Both the position numbers and the translations under genes were made by a program. Of a DNA stretch of 7,621 bases, positions 1 through 6,292 are shown in pieces. Source of the stretch: Comamonas sp. (GTDB lineage: Bacteria > Pseudomonadota > Gammaproteobacteria > Burkholderiales > Burkholderiaceae_C); assembly GCA_019236485.1 (NCBI GenBank), contig JAFAIY010000116.1, forward strand, positions 1 through 7,621. Direction: 5' to 3'. The notes under the pieces were generated by a model that searched no databases, was not told where the DNA came from, and was given only the letters and a program-made list of their open reading frames with translations. The number at the start of each line of letters is the position of its first letter. Positions within the stretch are counted from its first letter, which is position 1.

Positions 1-1
1 G

Positions 2-589
2 CGCTGGGGAGCGCTGTGCGCGCTGGGCCAGGCGCCCGGGCCTCTGGCCTGCGGCTTTGTCCAGCCGCGCCGGCTGCGCCATCGCGGCGAGGTCCGGGAT
101 CTGCTGCTGCAGCCCGAGGGCAACCAGCGCTGGTCCCTGGCGCAGGCCGATGGCGAGACCCAGCAACTGCAGGTGGACGGCCAGCTGGCCCAGGGCTGGC
201 GCGCAAGCCTCAATGGCGTGGGCGAGATTGTCCAAGGCGTGCGCGTCGCCGCACCGGGCGGCGGCCAGCGCTGGCATCTGCAGGCCGCGGGCGTGGACTG
301 GTGGGCCGAGGATGTCAGCTATCTGCCGCCCGAAGGCGCTGACGCCGCGGTGGCCGCCGCCGAGCTGCGTGCGCCCTTCAACGGCCGGCTCGTGCATATC
401 GCGGTGCAGCCCGGCCAGGCGCTGGAAGCCGGCGCCGTGGCCCTGGTGATCGAGTCCATGAAGCTAGAGCACAGCCTGTCGGTGCGGGCCGCGGCCGTGG
501 TGGAGTCCGTGCTGGTCGGCCCGGGCCAGCAGGTGGCGCCGGGCCAGGTTCTGCTGCGCCTCGCGCCGGCTCAAGGAGGTGCAGCATGA
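2..589 (+). CDS. Biotin-dependent acyl-CoA carboxylase alpha subunit, C-terminal part (5' truncated)
   Basis: Only the last 195 codons are present; the open frame runs in from the left edge, so the biotin carboxylase part lies outside. Fragment residues about 1-120 look like the linker/BT region that joins the carboxylase to its carrier. Residues about 124-190 form a biotinyl carrier domain: APFNG opening, then ESMKLEH with biotinylated Lys at fragment residue 154 (codon 461-463), and a closing repeat half with PGQQVAPGQ. The Lys lies 41 residues from the C-terminus, as is usual. The family carries CO2 on biotin to an acyl-CoA such as acetyl-, propionyl-, 3-methylcrotonyl- or geranyl-CoA, with a separate carboxyltransferase beta subunit, not seen here. 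The overlap with an acyl-CoA dehydrogenase favours a methylcrotonyl/geranyl-CoA carboxylase-like role (inference). The motif is ESMKL rather than the common EAMKM. The internal ATG at 173 is not a start, since similarity continues upstream. Confidence 0.9.
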   Translation, partial: RWGALCALGQAPGPLACGFVQPRRLRHRGEVRDLLLQPEGNQRWSLAQADGETQQLQVDGQLAQGWRASLNGVGEIVQGVRVAAPGGGQRWHLQAAGVDWWAEDVSYLPPEGADAAVAAAELRAPFNGRLVHIAVQPGQALEAGAVALVIESMKLEHSLSVRAAAVVESVLVGPGQQVAPGQVLLRLAPAQGGAA

Positions 590-1728
590 GCGAAGCCGCA
601 GAGCGCGAGATGCTGTACGACACGGTGCGGCGCTTCGCATTGGAGCAAATCGCGCCCCATGTCACGGACTGGGACCGGGTCGGGGAGTTTCCGCGCGAGC
701 TTTATCGCCGCGCCGCGGAGCTGGGCCTGCTGGGCCTGGGCTATCCCGAGGAGCTGGGCGGCACGCCCGCAGCCCATGGCCTGCGCGCCGCGCTATGGAT
801 TGCGCTGTGCCGCCATGGCGCGAGCGGCGGCGTGCTGGCCAGCCTGCTCTCGCACAATATCGGCCTGCCGCCGGTCGTGGCCCTGGGCAGCGAGGCCCTG
901 AAGCGCCAGGTGGTGCCCGAGGTGCTGGCGGGACGCAAGATTGCGGCGCTGGCCATCACCGAGCCCGGCGGTGGCTCCGATGTGGCGGCGCTGCGCACCC
1001 GCGCCCGCCGCGACGGCGGCGACTATGTGATCGATGGCGAGAAGACCTTCATCACCTCGGGCATGCGCGCCGACTGGCTGACGGTGGCCGTGCGCACCGG
1101 CGAGGACAGGGGCGCCTCCGGCATCTCGCTGCTGCTGGTGCCGGGCAGCAGCGCGGGCCTGAGGCGCAGCCGGCTCGACAAAATGGGCTGGCAGTGCTCG
1201 GACACGGCCCATCTGCACTTCGATGCGGTGCGCGTTCCGGCCTCGAATCTGCTGGGGCCTGAAGGGCAGGGCTTTCGCGCCATCATGCATAACTTCAACG
1301 GCGAGCGCTTCGGCATTGCCTGTGCGGCCCAGGGCTTTGCCCAGGCCTGCTACGACGAGGCCCTGGCCTGGGCTCAGCAGCGCCAGGCCTTCGGCGCCAC
1401 GCTGAACCAGCATCAGGTCATACGCCACAAGCTGGTGGACATGCAGCAGCGCATACGCGGCACCCAGGCCTGGCTGGATGCGGTGGCCGCACGCGCCGAC
1501 GGCGGCGATACCGGGGCGGACTGGGTGGGCGAGGTCTGCGTGCTCAAGAACCATGCGACCCAGACCATGCAGCACTGTGCCGATGCGGCCGTGCAGATTC
1601 TGGGCGGCATGGGCTTTATGCGCGGCACCGTCAGCGAGCGCATTTACCGCGAGGTCAAGGTGCTTCAGATTGGCGGCGGCACCGAGGAAATCATGAAGGA
1701 GCTGGCCGCGCGCCAGTGGCAGATCTGA
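586..1728 (+). CDS. Acyl-CoA dehydrogenase (FAD), isovaleryl/citronellyl-type active site
   Basis: A 380-residue protein of normal family length. It should oxidise an acyl-CoA to the trans-2-enoyl-CoA with FAD and pass electrons to electron-transfer flavoprotein in the cytoplasm. Visible landmarks are ITEPGGGSD (residues 124-132, the ITEP-type flavin/substrate motif), DGEKTFITSG (150-159), RQAFGATL (266-273, family signature RxxFG) and QIGGGTEEIM (361-370). Medium- and short-chain enzymes keep the catalytic Glu as EGT near the C-terminus; here that place is Gly364. A Glu stands instead at 240 in NGERFGIA, where isovaleryl-CoA and long-chain acyl-CoA dehydrogenases have their base, so branched or bulky substrates are plausible (inference). 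Start: ATG 586 overlaps the upstream TGA as ATGA and has a near-perfect ribosome site AAGGAGGT at 573-580, five bases upstream, so the two genes are translationally coupled. The next gene starts 112 bases downstream. Confidence 0.95.
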   Translation: MSEAAEREMLYDTVRRFALEQIAPHVTDWDRVGEFPRELYRRAAELGLLGLGYPEELGGTPAAHGLRAALWIALCRHGASGGVLASLLSHNIGLPPVVALGSEALKRQVVPEVLAGRKIAALAITEPGGGSDVAALRTRARRDGGDYVIDGEKTFITSGMRADWLTVAVRTGEDRGASGISLLLVPGSSAGLRRSRLDKMGWQCSDTAHLHFDAVRVPASNLLGPEGQGFRAIMHNFNGERFGIACAAQGFAQACYDEALAWAQQRQAFGATLNQHQVIRHKLVDMQQRIRGTQAWLDAVAARADGGDTGADWVGEVCVLKNHATQTMQHCADAAVQILGGMGFMRGTVSERIYREVKVLQIGGGTEEIMKELAARQWQI

Positions 1729-1840
1729 GCCGTCACCGCGGGCCGGGTCCGCGCGGGCCTGGATAACGCTGAAATTTGACTGAAACAGGGCTGTAGCGCC
1801 AATACATCAAGCGCAGGCAGCTTCCATTTAAGGAGCGAGC
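1729..1840 (+). promoter_or_regulatory. Spacer with GC hairpin and a weak candidate promoter
   Basis: This 112-base gap is the longest in the rightward train. Its first part is GC-rich: arms CGCGG (1737-1741) and CCGCG (1749-1753) can pair around a 7-base loop, and GCGGGCC occurs directly repeated at 1738-1744 and 1753-1759. No T-run follows, so it is not a clear intrinsic terminator. From about 1765 the sequence turns AT-richer and holds TTGACT (1776-1781), a good -35-like hexamer, but only a poor -10 (AATACA at 1801-1806, spacing 19). A promoter serving the BKACE-SDR-ligase genes is possible but unproven. The ribosome site AAGGAG lies at 1830-1835. Confidence 0.3.
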
Positions 1841-2719
1841 ATGTCCGACAAAGCCATCATCACCTGTTCCATCACCGGCGTGCTGACCGACCCGGAGCAG
1901 CACCATGTGCCGGTCACGCCCGAGCAGCTGGCGCAGGAGGCGCGGCGCGCCTACGACGCGGGCGCCTCCGTGGTCCATGTGCATTTTCGCCGGCAGGAGG
2001 CGGGCAAAGGCCATCTGCCCAGCTGGGATCCCGCTGTGGCCAAGGCCTGCGTGGACGCCATGCGCGCGGCCTGCCCCGATCTCATCATCAACCAGACCAC
2101 GGGCGTGGTCGGGCCCAATTACCAGGGTCCGCTGGACTGCCTGCGCGCCACCAGGCCGGAGATGGCGGCCTGCAATGCGGGCTCGCTCAACTATCTGAAG
2201 GTACGCAGCAACGGCAGCTGGGCCTGGCCGCCCATGCTGTTCGACAACCAGCCGGCCAAGGTACAGGACTTTCTCGACGTGATGGCCGAGACCGGGACCC
2301 TGCCCGAGTTCGAGTGCTTTGATGTGGGCATCGTGCGCTGCGTGGGCATGTATGTGGAGACCGGCATGTACCAGGGCCTGCCCGAGTACAACTTCGTGAT
2401 GGGGGTGGAGTCCGGCATGCCCGCCGACCCCGATCTGCTGCCGATTCTGCTCAGGCTCAAGATCAAGGATGCGCCCTGGCAGACCACGCTGATCGGCCGC
2501 AGCGAGATCTGGCCCACCCATCTGCGCACGGCCGAGCTCGGCGGCCATCTGCGCAGCGGGCTGGAAGACACTTTCTACCTGCCCGATGGCAGCAAGGTCA
2601 CGTCCAACGCGCCGCTGATAGAGCAGCTGGCCCGCTATGCGCGCGATGTGGGCCGCGAGGTGGCGAGCCCGCAGGAGGCGCGGCAGCTGCTGCAGCTGGA
2701 CAGCCGCGTGCCGGCCTGA
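1841..2719 (+). CDS. Beta-keto acid cleavage enzyme, BKACE (DUF849) family
   Basis: A 292-residue TIM-barrel-type protein of usual family length. Characterised BKACEs (Kce, 3-keto-5-aminohexanoate cleavage enzyme of lysine fermentation; also dehydrocarnitine cleavage) use Zn2+ and acetyl-CoA to convert a beta-keto acid to acetoacetate plus a shortened acyl-CoA. Visible motifs: CSITGVLTDP (9-18) and VPVTPEQLAQEA (23-34) at the N-terminus; HVHFR with His46 and His48, the same numbers as the Kce zinc ligands; NQTTG (85-89); and GGHLRSGLED (234-243), giving Arg238, Glu242 and Asp243, equivalent to Kce Arg226, Glu230 (zinc) and Asp231. The family usually reads H(L/I)HxRD after strand 2; here it is HVHFRRQ, which may mark a substrate subgroup. 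Start: AAGGAG at 1830-1835, five bases before ATG. The next gene follows after 14 bases, so it is an operon partner. Family assignment is firm; the substrate is unknown. Confidence 0.93.
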   Translation: MSDKAIITCSITGVLTDPEQHHVPVTPEQLAQEARRAYDAGASVVHVHFRRQEAGKGHLPSWDPAVAKACVDAMRAACPDLIINQTTGVVGPNYQGPLDCLRATRPEMAACNAGSLNYLKVRSNGSWAWPPMLFDNQPAKVQDFLDVMAETGTLPEFECFDVGIVRCVGMYVETGMYQGLPEYNFVMGVESGMPADPDLLPILLRLKIKDAPWQTTLIGRSEIWPTHLRTAELGGHLRSGLEDTFYLPDGSKVTSNAPLIEQLARYARDVGREVASPQEARQLLQLDSRVPA

Positions 2720-2733
2720 GGCGAGGTGGCGAC

Positions 2734-3543
2734 ATGAACGTGCAATTTGATTTCTCCAGCCGCCATGCGATGGTGTTCGGCGGCACCACGGGCATCAATC
2801 TGGGCATCGCCCAGGCCTATGCGCGCGCCGGCGCAAGAGTCACGGTGGTCAGCCGCAAGCAGGCCAATGTGGATGCCGCGGCGGCCACGCTGAGCGCCCT
2901 GGGCCTGGGCCTGGGCCTGGTGGCCGATGTGCGCGATGAGCAGGCCGTGGCCGCGGCACTGGCTCAGGCCGTGGCTGCTCACGGGCCCATCGATGTGCTG
3001 GTCTCGGGGGCCGCCGGCAATTTTCTGGCGCCTGCGGCGCAGATGTCGGCCAATGCCTTTAAGGTGGTGGTCGATATCGATCTGCTGGGCAGCTTCCATG
3101 TGGCGCGCCAGGCGCTGCAGCACCTGCGCCAGGGCGCAGCCAGCCTGATCTTCATCAGCGCGCCCCAGTCCACGGTGCCCATGGCCTATCAGGCCCATGT
3201 CTGTGCGGCCAAGGCCGGCGTGGACCAGCTGGCGCGCGTGCTGGCGCTGGAGTGGGGCGCGCTGGGCGTGCGCGTGAACGCCATCTCGCCCGGACCCATC
3301 GAGGGCACGGAGGGCATGCGGCGCCTGGCCCCGCAGGGGGAGGAGGGAGCGGCGCTGGTGCGGCAGATGGTGCCGCTGGGCCGCATGGGAACCACGGACG
3401 ACATCGCGCAGCTGGCCATGTTCCTGGGCAGCGATGCGGCCGGCTATATCTCGGGCGCCGTCATTGCCTGCGACGGCGGGGCGCAAGGCCAGCTGTCGCC
3501 CATGATTCTGGCCGCAGCCGATGGAGCGCTGAAAAAGACATAA
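2734..3543 (+). CDS. SDR oxidoreductase, 2,4-dienoyl-CoA reductase-like, lacking the catalytic Tyr
   Basis: A 269-residue Rossmann-fold protein. The nucleotide loop is GGTTGINLGIA (16-26). Arg41 after strand 2 (VVSRKQ) suggests NADPH; Asp65 (ADVRD) fits the adenine-binding Asp. The active-site Lys is Lys160 in HVCAAKAGVD, but the YxxxK Tyr position (156) is Val; the nearest Tyr is 152. The downstream stretch RVNAISPGPIEGTEG (180-194) followed by MRRL closely resembles peroxisomal 2,4-dienoyl-CoA reductase (DECR2), a divergent SDR group that also lacks that Tyr. A role reducing a 2,4-dienoyl-CoA or related unsaturated CoA ester is the best guess; 3-hydroxyacyl dehydrogenase activity seems less likely without the Tyr. 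Start: ATG 2734 with GAGGTGG at 2723-2729, 14 bases after the BKACE stop. A CTGGGC repeat encodes LGLGLGL at 56-62. Confidence 0.9.
   Translation: MNVQFDFSSRHAMVFGGTTGINLGIAQAYARAGARVTVVSRKQANVDAAAATLSALGLGLGLVADVRDEQAVAAALAQAVAAHGPIDVLVSGAAGNFLAPAAQMSANAFKVVVDIDLLGSFHVARQALQHLRQGAASLIFISAPQSTVPMAYQAHVCAAKAGVDQLARVLALEWGALGVRVNAISPGPIEGTEGMRRLAPQGEEGAALVRQMVPLGRMGTTDDIAQLAMFLGSDAAGYISGAVIACDGGAQGQLSPMILAAADGALKKT
2899..2920 (+). repeat. Hexanucleotide microrepeat CTGGGC, about 3.7 copies
   Basis: Three full CTGGGC units and a partial fourth lie in frame inside the dienoyl-CoA-reductase-like SDR, encoding alternating Leu-Gly at residues 56-62, in the loop before the strand that ends at Asp65. 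Gain or loss of a unit would add or remove one Leu-Gly pair without shifting the frame. Confidence 0.8.
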
Positions 3544-3614
3544 CAAGCAGAAAAAGCGTTGGTGTGTGGGTGATCTGAGTTTTTCCAAGACAAGCACTAT
3601 CAAGGAGACAAGCC
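3544..3614 (+). other. Short spacer between SDR and ligase
   Basis: Seventy-one bases, more AT-rich than the flanking genes, with an AAAAAGC run near 3550 and a GTTTTT run near 3580. I see no strong hairpin and no convincing -10/-35 pair. The ligase ribosome site occupies 3602-3608. Read-through from the SDR is the simplest view. Confidence 0.4.
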
Positions 3615-5195
3615 ATGATCGAGATGAATCTGTCCGCCAGCGCGCGCCGCATACGGCGCATAGCCCTTGGCGATCTGCTCTACCGTACGGCGCGCAAATT
3701 CGGTCAGCGCACCGCGCTGGTCGATGGGGAGCAGCGCATCAGCTATGCCGATCTCGATGCGCGCAGCTCGCGCTTCGCCCACTATCTGCTGGACAAGATC
3801 GGGACGGGCAAGCAGATCGGCATGCTGTGCGCCAACTCCATAGACATGGTGGTGGCCTGCAACGGCATCCACAAGGCCGGCCAGGTGTGGGTGCCCGTGA
3901 ACATCAAGCTGGACGTGGCCGCCATAGGCTACATCCTCGGCCATGCGGAGGTTTCGGCCGTCGTGGTGGACCAGGAGCTGCTGGGTCTGCCCGGCCTCGC
4001 CGATCTGCTGCGGCAACTGGCCGTGCCCCTGATCTTCACGCGCTGCCAGGCCGGTGCAGCCGTGGAGGGTCTGAGCCTGGACCAGGCCGAGTCCGGCCAG
4101 CCGGAGGCCCTGCCCGAGGTGGCGATAGACGACAACCAGGCCGCGCTGCTGATGTATACCAGCGGCACCACGGGCAACCCCAAGGGCGTGGTGCATTCGC
4201 ATCTGTCGGTGTATGCGGCCGTCAAGGGCAATATCGACGAGATGCGCTATGGCGAGAGCGATGTGCTCAGCGGCTGGCTGCCGCTGTTTCACTGCGCCCA
4301 GCATGCTCTGACCCAGACCGCGCTGGCCACCGGCGCCTGCACGGTGCTCGCGCGCCAGTTTGTGCCCGCGGAGGTCGGCCAGCTGGTCCTCAGGGAAGGC
4401 GTGACGATTTTTGTCGGCCTGCCGCTGATGTACGCGGCCCTGCTGGCCGATCCGGGCTTTGCGCCCACCACCATACGCCACTGCATCTACGCTATGGCGC
4501 CTATCCCGAAGCCGCTGATTGCGCAGATCGCCAAGCGCATGAGCGGCAATATCTCCCTGGCGACCGGGCAGACCGAGATCTACCCGGCCACCATGAGCTT
4601 CTATCCGCTGCAGAACCCCGATTGCGATGCCAACTTCTGGGGCCGCTCTCTGGCCACCTGCGAAACCGCGGTGATGGATGACGAGGGCCGCCTGCTGGGG
4701 CCGGGCCAGCTCGGCGAGATCGTGCACCGCGGCCCCAACGTCATGCTGGGCTATTTCAAGGATGCAGCGGCCACGGCCGAAGCGCAGAAGTTCGGCTGGC
4801 ACCATACGGGCGATCTGGGCATGTGGGACGCCCAGGGCCGCATGGAGTTCGTGGACCGCAAGAAAGACATGATCAAGAGCGGTGGCGAGAACGTGGCCAG
4901 CGTCAAGGTCGAGGCCGTGGTGTTGGCCCACCCCGATGTGGCTGCGGCCGCCGTGTTCGGCCTGCCGCACCCGCACTGGAGCGAGGCCGTCTGCGCGTTT
5001 GTGATGCGCAAGCCCGGCGCCGAGGTGGATGCGGAGTCGGTGCTCGCCCATTGCCGCAACCATCTGAGCGGCTTTGAAGTGCCCAAGCTGGTGCACTTCG
5101 TGGAGGCTTTCCCGTCCACGGCCACGGGCAAGGTGCAGAAGAACGTGATGCGCCGCCAGTTCGAACAGGTGGCGCGGGATCTCTGGGGCGGCTGA
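3615..5195 (+). CDS. AMP-forming acyl-CoA synthetase/ligase (ANL superfamily)
   Basis: A 526-residue adenylate-forming enzyme, full length for the family. It activates a carboxylic acid with ATP to an acyl-AMP and then forms the CoA thioester. Motifs in order: P-loop YTSGTTGNPKG (181-191); GQTE (318-321, the A5 motif, normally YGxTE); HTGDLG (397-402, A7, adenosine-binding Asp400); DRKKDMIKSGGENV (414-427, hinge and A8); and TATGKVQKN (502-510) with the A10 catalytic Lys506. No signal peptide or membrane segment is visible, so it is cytoplasmic. Start: ATG 3615 with AAGGAGA at 3602-3608, six bases upstream; an in-frame ATG at 3624 is less well placed. It follows the SDR by 71 bases with no clear terminator and probably ends the operon. 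The substrate could be a medium-chain, branched, alicyclic or aryl acid; the sequence does not decide. Confidence 0.94.
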   Translation: MIEMNLSASARRIRRIALGDLLYRTARKFGQRTALVDGEQRISYADLDARSSRFAHYLLDKIGTGKQIGMLCANSIDMVVACNGIHKAGQVWVPVNIKLDVAAIGYILGHAEVSAVVVDQELLGLPGLADLLRQLAVPLIFTRCQAGAAVEGLSLDQAESGQPEALPEVAIDDNQAALLMYTSGTTGNPKGVVHSHLSVYAAVKGNIDEMRYGESDVLSGWLPLFHCAQHALTQTALATGACTVLARQFVPAEVGQLVLREGVTIFVGLPLMYAALLADPGFAPTTIRHCIYAMAPIPKPLIAQIAKRMSGNISLATGQTEIYPATMSFYPLQNPDCDANFWGRSLATCETAVMDDEGRLLGPGQLGEIVHRGPNVMLGYFKDAAATAEAQKFGWHHTGDLGMWDAQGRMEFVDRKKDMIKSGGENVASVKVEAVVLAHPDVAAAAVFGLPHPHWSEAVCAFVMRKPGAEVDAESVLAHCRNHLSGFEVPKLVHFVEAFPSTATGKVQKNVMRRQFEQVARDLWGG

Positions 5196-5216
5196 TGCTC
5201 CTTCTTTGCGGAGCAT
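5195..5216. other. Hairpin at the end of the ligase gene
   Basis: ATGCTCC (5195-5201) and GGAGCAT (5210-5216) are perfect complements around an 8-base loop; the stem begins on the last base of the ligase stop codon. No T-run follows on either strand, so it is not a standard intrinsic terminator. It could protect the 3' end of the message or help stop transcription with Rho. Confidence 0.5.
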
Positions 5217-5227
5217 GGCCGGATATG

Positions 5228-5250
5228 AAAAATGCCGGCCGGGCCGGCAT
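5228..5250 (-). terminator. Intrinsic terminator for the leftward SDR gene
   Basis: ATGCCGGC (5232-5239) and GCCGGCAT (5243-5250) form a perfect 8-bp GC-rich stem with a 3-base loop. Read on the minus strand, the stem runs into TTTTT (5232 down to 5228), as expected for Rho-independent termination, about 37 bases past the stop codon of the minus-strand SDR. On the plus strand no T-run follows, so it serves the leftward gene. Confidence 0.75.
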
Positions 5251-5265
5251 GGTGAAGCATGTTGA

Positions 5266-5281
5266 GCCCGCAGGAGCGGGC
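5266..5281. other. Small GC hairpin just past the leftward SDR stop
   Basis: GCCCGC (5266-5271) and GCGGGC (5276-5281) pair around a 4-base loop. There is no T-run on either side. It lies between the minus-strand stop codon (5287-5289) and the intrinsic terminator, and may be an accessory stem. Confidence 0.4.
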
Positions 5282-5286
5282 GGTGA

Positions 5287-6096
5287 TCAGTCCGCTGCCT
5301 CGGGTGCCCAGGCAAACACCGGGTCGGCCCGGGTTTCGATGATCTTGTTGCGCGCCTGCAGCAGCGGGTCCAGCATTTCCGGCTGCGGAATGATCCAGTA
5401 CTCGCCGCGTTCTATGGCGTCGAAAACCCGGCTCGCGAACTCGTCGGCGCTCAGGCCGTTCTGCTCCAGCAGGCCGCTCATCATGCCGTGGAATTCGCTC
5501 GATGCTTCGGAAGGCGCTTCGCGGAAGATGGCGGTCTTGACCGGGCCTGGGGCCATCAGCGAGACCTTGATCTTGCCGTTGATGGCCGCCAGCTCGGCGG
5601 CCAGGCTTTCCGTCAGAGCCACCACGGCAAACTTGGTGGCCGTGTAGGGCGCCATCATGGGGCTGGGCAAAAAGCCGCCCATGGACGCCGTGTTGATGAT
5701 GCGGGCCGGGCGGTCCGCCTGCAGCAGACGCGGCACAAAGGCGCGCAGGCCGTTGACGATGCCGTTCACATTGACCTGCCAGGACTGCTGCCATTTGGCG
5801 TCGCTGATTTCCCAGCTATTGCCCGTGGAAAGCACGCCGGCGTTGTTGAACAGCAGATCCACCTGGCCGTAGGCGGCGTAGGCCTTGTCGGCCAGCGCAT
5901 CCAGCGAGGCCTGCTGGGTCACGTCGGTGGCGACGGCCAGCGCGCTTCCTCCCTGGGCCTTGATGGCCGCGGCCACCTGCTCCAGACCCGCGAGGTCGCG
6001 GTCAGCGAGAACCACCTTCATGCCTTTGGCGGCGGCCAACCTGGCCAGGCCGGCACCGATACCACTGGCTGCTCCAGTGATGACTGCCACGCTCAT
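5287..6096 (-). CDS. Classical short-chain dehydrogenase/reductase (SDR), substrate unknown
   Basis: A 269-residue Rossmann-fold oxidoreductase with a complete classical set: TGAASGIG (7-14), Asp32 after strand 2 (LADRD), which favours NAD(H), Asp58 (TDV), NNAG (84-87), Asn111, Ser138 (NTAS), and YTATK with Tyr151 and Lys155. MAPGPVKTAI (181-190) follows the active site. The C-terminal part (about 205-269) is more specific, with WIIPQPEMLDPLLQAR, and resembles SDRs that act on lipophilic alcohols or ketones; the true substrate is not deducible. Start: ATG at 6094-6096 with AAAGGA (minus strand, 6102-6107) upstream. It converges with the ligase gene, ends at an intrinsic terminator, and diverges from the SDR-monooxygenase pair across an AT-rich region, so it has its own promoter and perhaps shares a regulator with that pair (inference). 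Confidence 0.92.
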   Translation of the reverse strand: MSVAVITGAASGIGAGLARLAAAKGMKVVLADRDLAGLEQVAAAIKAQGGSALAVATDVTQQASLDALADKAYAAYGQVDLLFNNAGVLSTGNSWEISDAKWQQSWQVNVNGIVNGLRAFVPRLLQADRPARIINTASMGGFLPSPMMAPYTATKFAVVALTESLAAELAAINGKIKVSLMAPGPVKTAIFREAPSEASSEFHGMMSGLLEQNGLSADEFASRVFDAIERGEYWIIPQPEMLDPLLQARNKIIETRADPVFAWAPEAAD

Positions 6097-6171
6097 ATCT
6101 TTCCTTTGAAACGAATCAATCTGAGTTTCTATTTCAGCAGTTTTTATATGGGCTATTAATCCAGATATTCA

Positions 6172-6262
6172 TGAGTTGACATTTTTGAAGATAGTTCGCA
6201 GTATGTCTATTTGAATTAAGTGCAAACCCTGTGTTGACATATTTTGAGTAGGCCCACAGTGT
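6172..6262 (+). repeat. Imperfect direct repeat with TTGACAT cores, 58 bases apart
   Basis: TGnGTTGACATnTTT occurs at 6172-6186 and again at 6230-6244, matching at 13 of 15 positions. In both copies CAGT follows at the same distance (6199-6202 and 6257-6260). Over 33 aligned bases 22 agree. Each copy starts with a consensus -35 hexamer, so these could be tandem promoters with poor -10 boxes or two sites for an activator or repressor. In the first copy GACAT (6178-6182) is also inverted as ATGTC at 6203-6207. Confidence 0.55.
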
Positions 6263-6292
6263 TCTTAAAATTCATAAGGGTTTTTACCAGAG

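Noticed and set aside
793..1575. 260-codon minus-strand frame opposite the acyl-CoA dehydrogenase
   Set aside because: Antisense shadow of a gene with full family motifs.
1737..1759. Intrinsic terminator after the acyl-CoA dehydrogenase
   Set aside because: The stem is only about 5 bp and no T-run follows.
1733..2548. 271-codon minus-strand frame opposite the BKACE gene
   Set aside because: Same reason: low-complexity His/Gly/Ala-rich translation against a clearly coding opposite strand.
2635..3603. 322-codon minus-strand frame opposite the dienoyl-reductase-like SDR
   Set aside because: Shadow of a well-supported gene; no domain motifs and no convincing ribosome site.
586..5195. Naming the genes atu or liu
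   Set aside because: Gene types match in part, but the BKACE and the missing hydratase, lyase and beta subunit make orthology unproven.
3600..5315. Long open frame of 571 codons on the minus strand opposite the ligase
   Set aside because: It is antisense to a clear acyl-CoA ligase with all motifs, its translation is rich in His, Arg, Gly and Ala with no recognisable domain, and it is explained by GC-rich third positions.
5488..6159. 223-codon plus-strand frame opposite the minus-strand SDR
   Set aside because: The minus strand carries a full SDR motif set; the plus frame shows none and runs into the AT-rich intergenic DNA.
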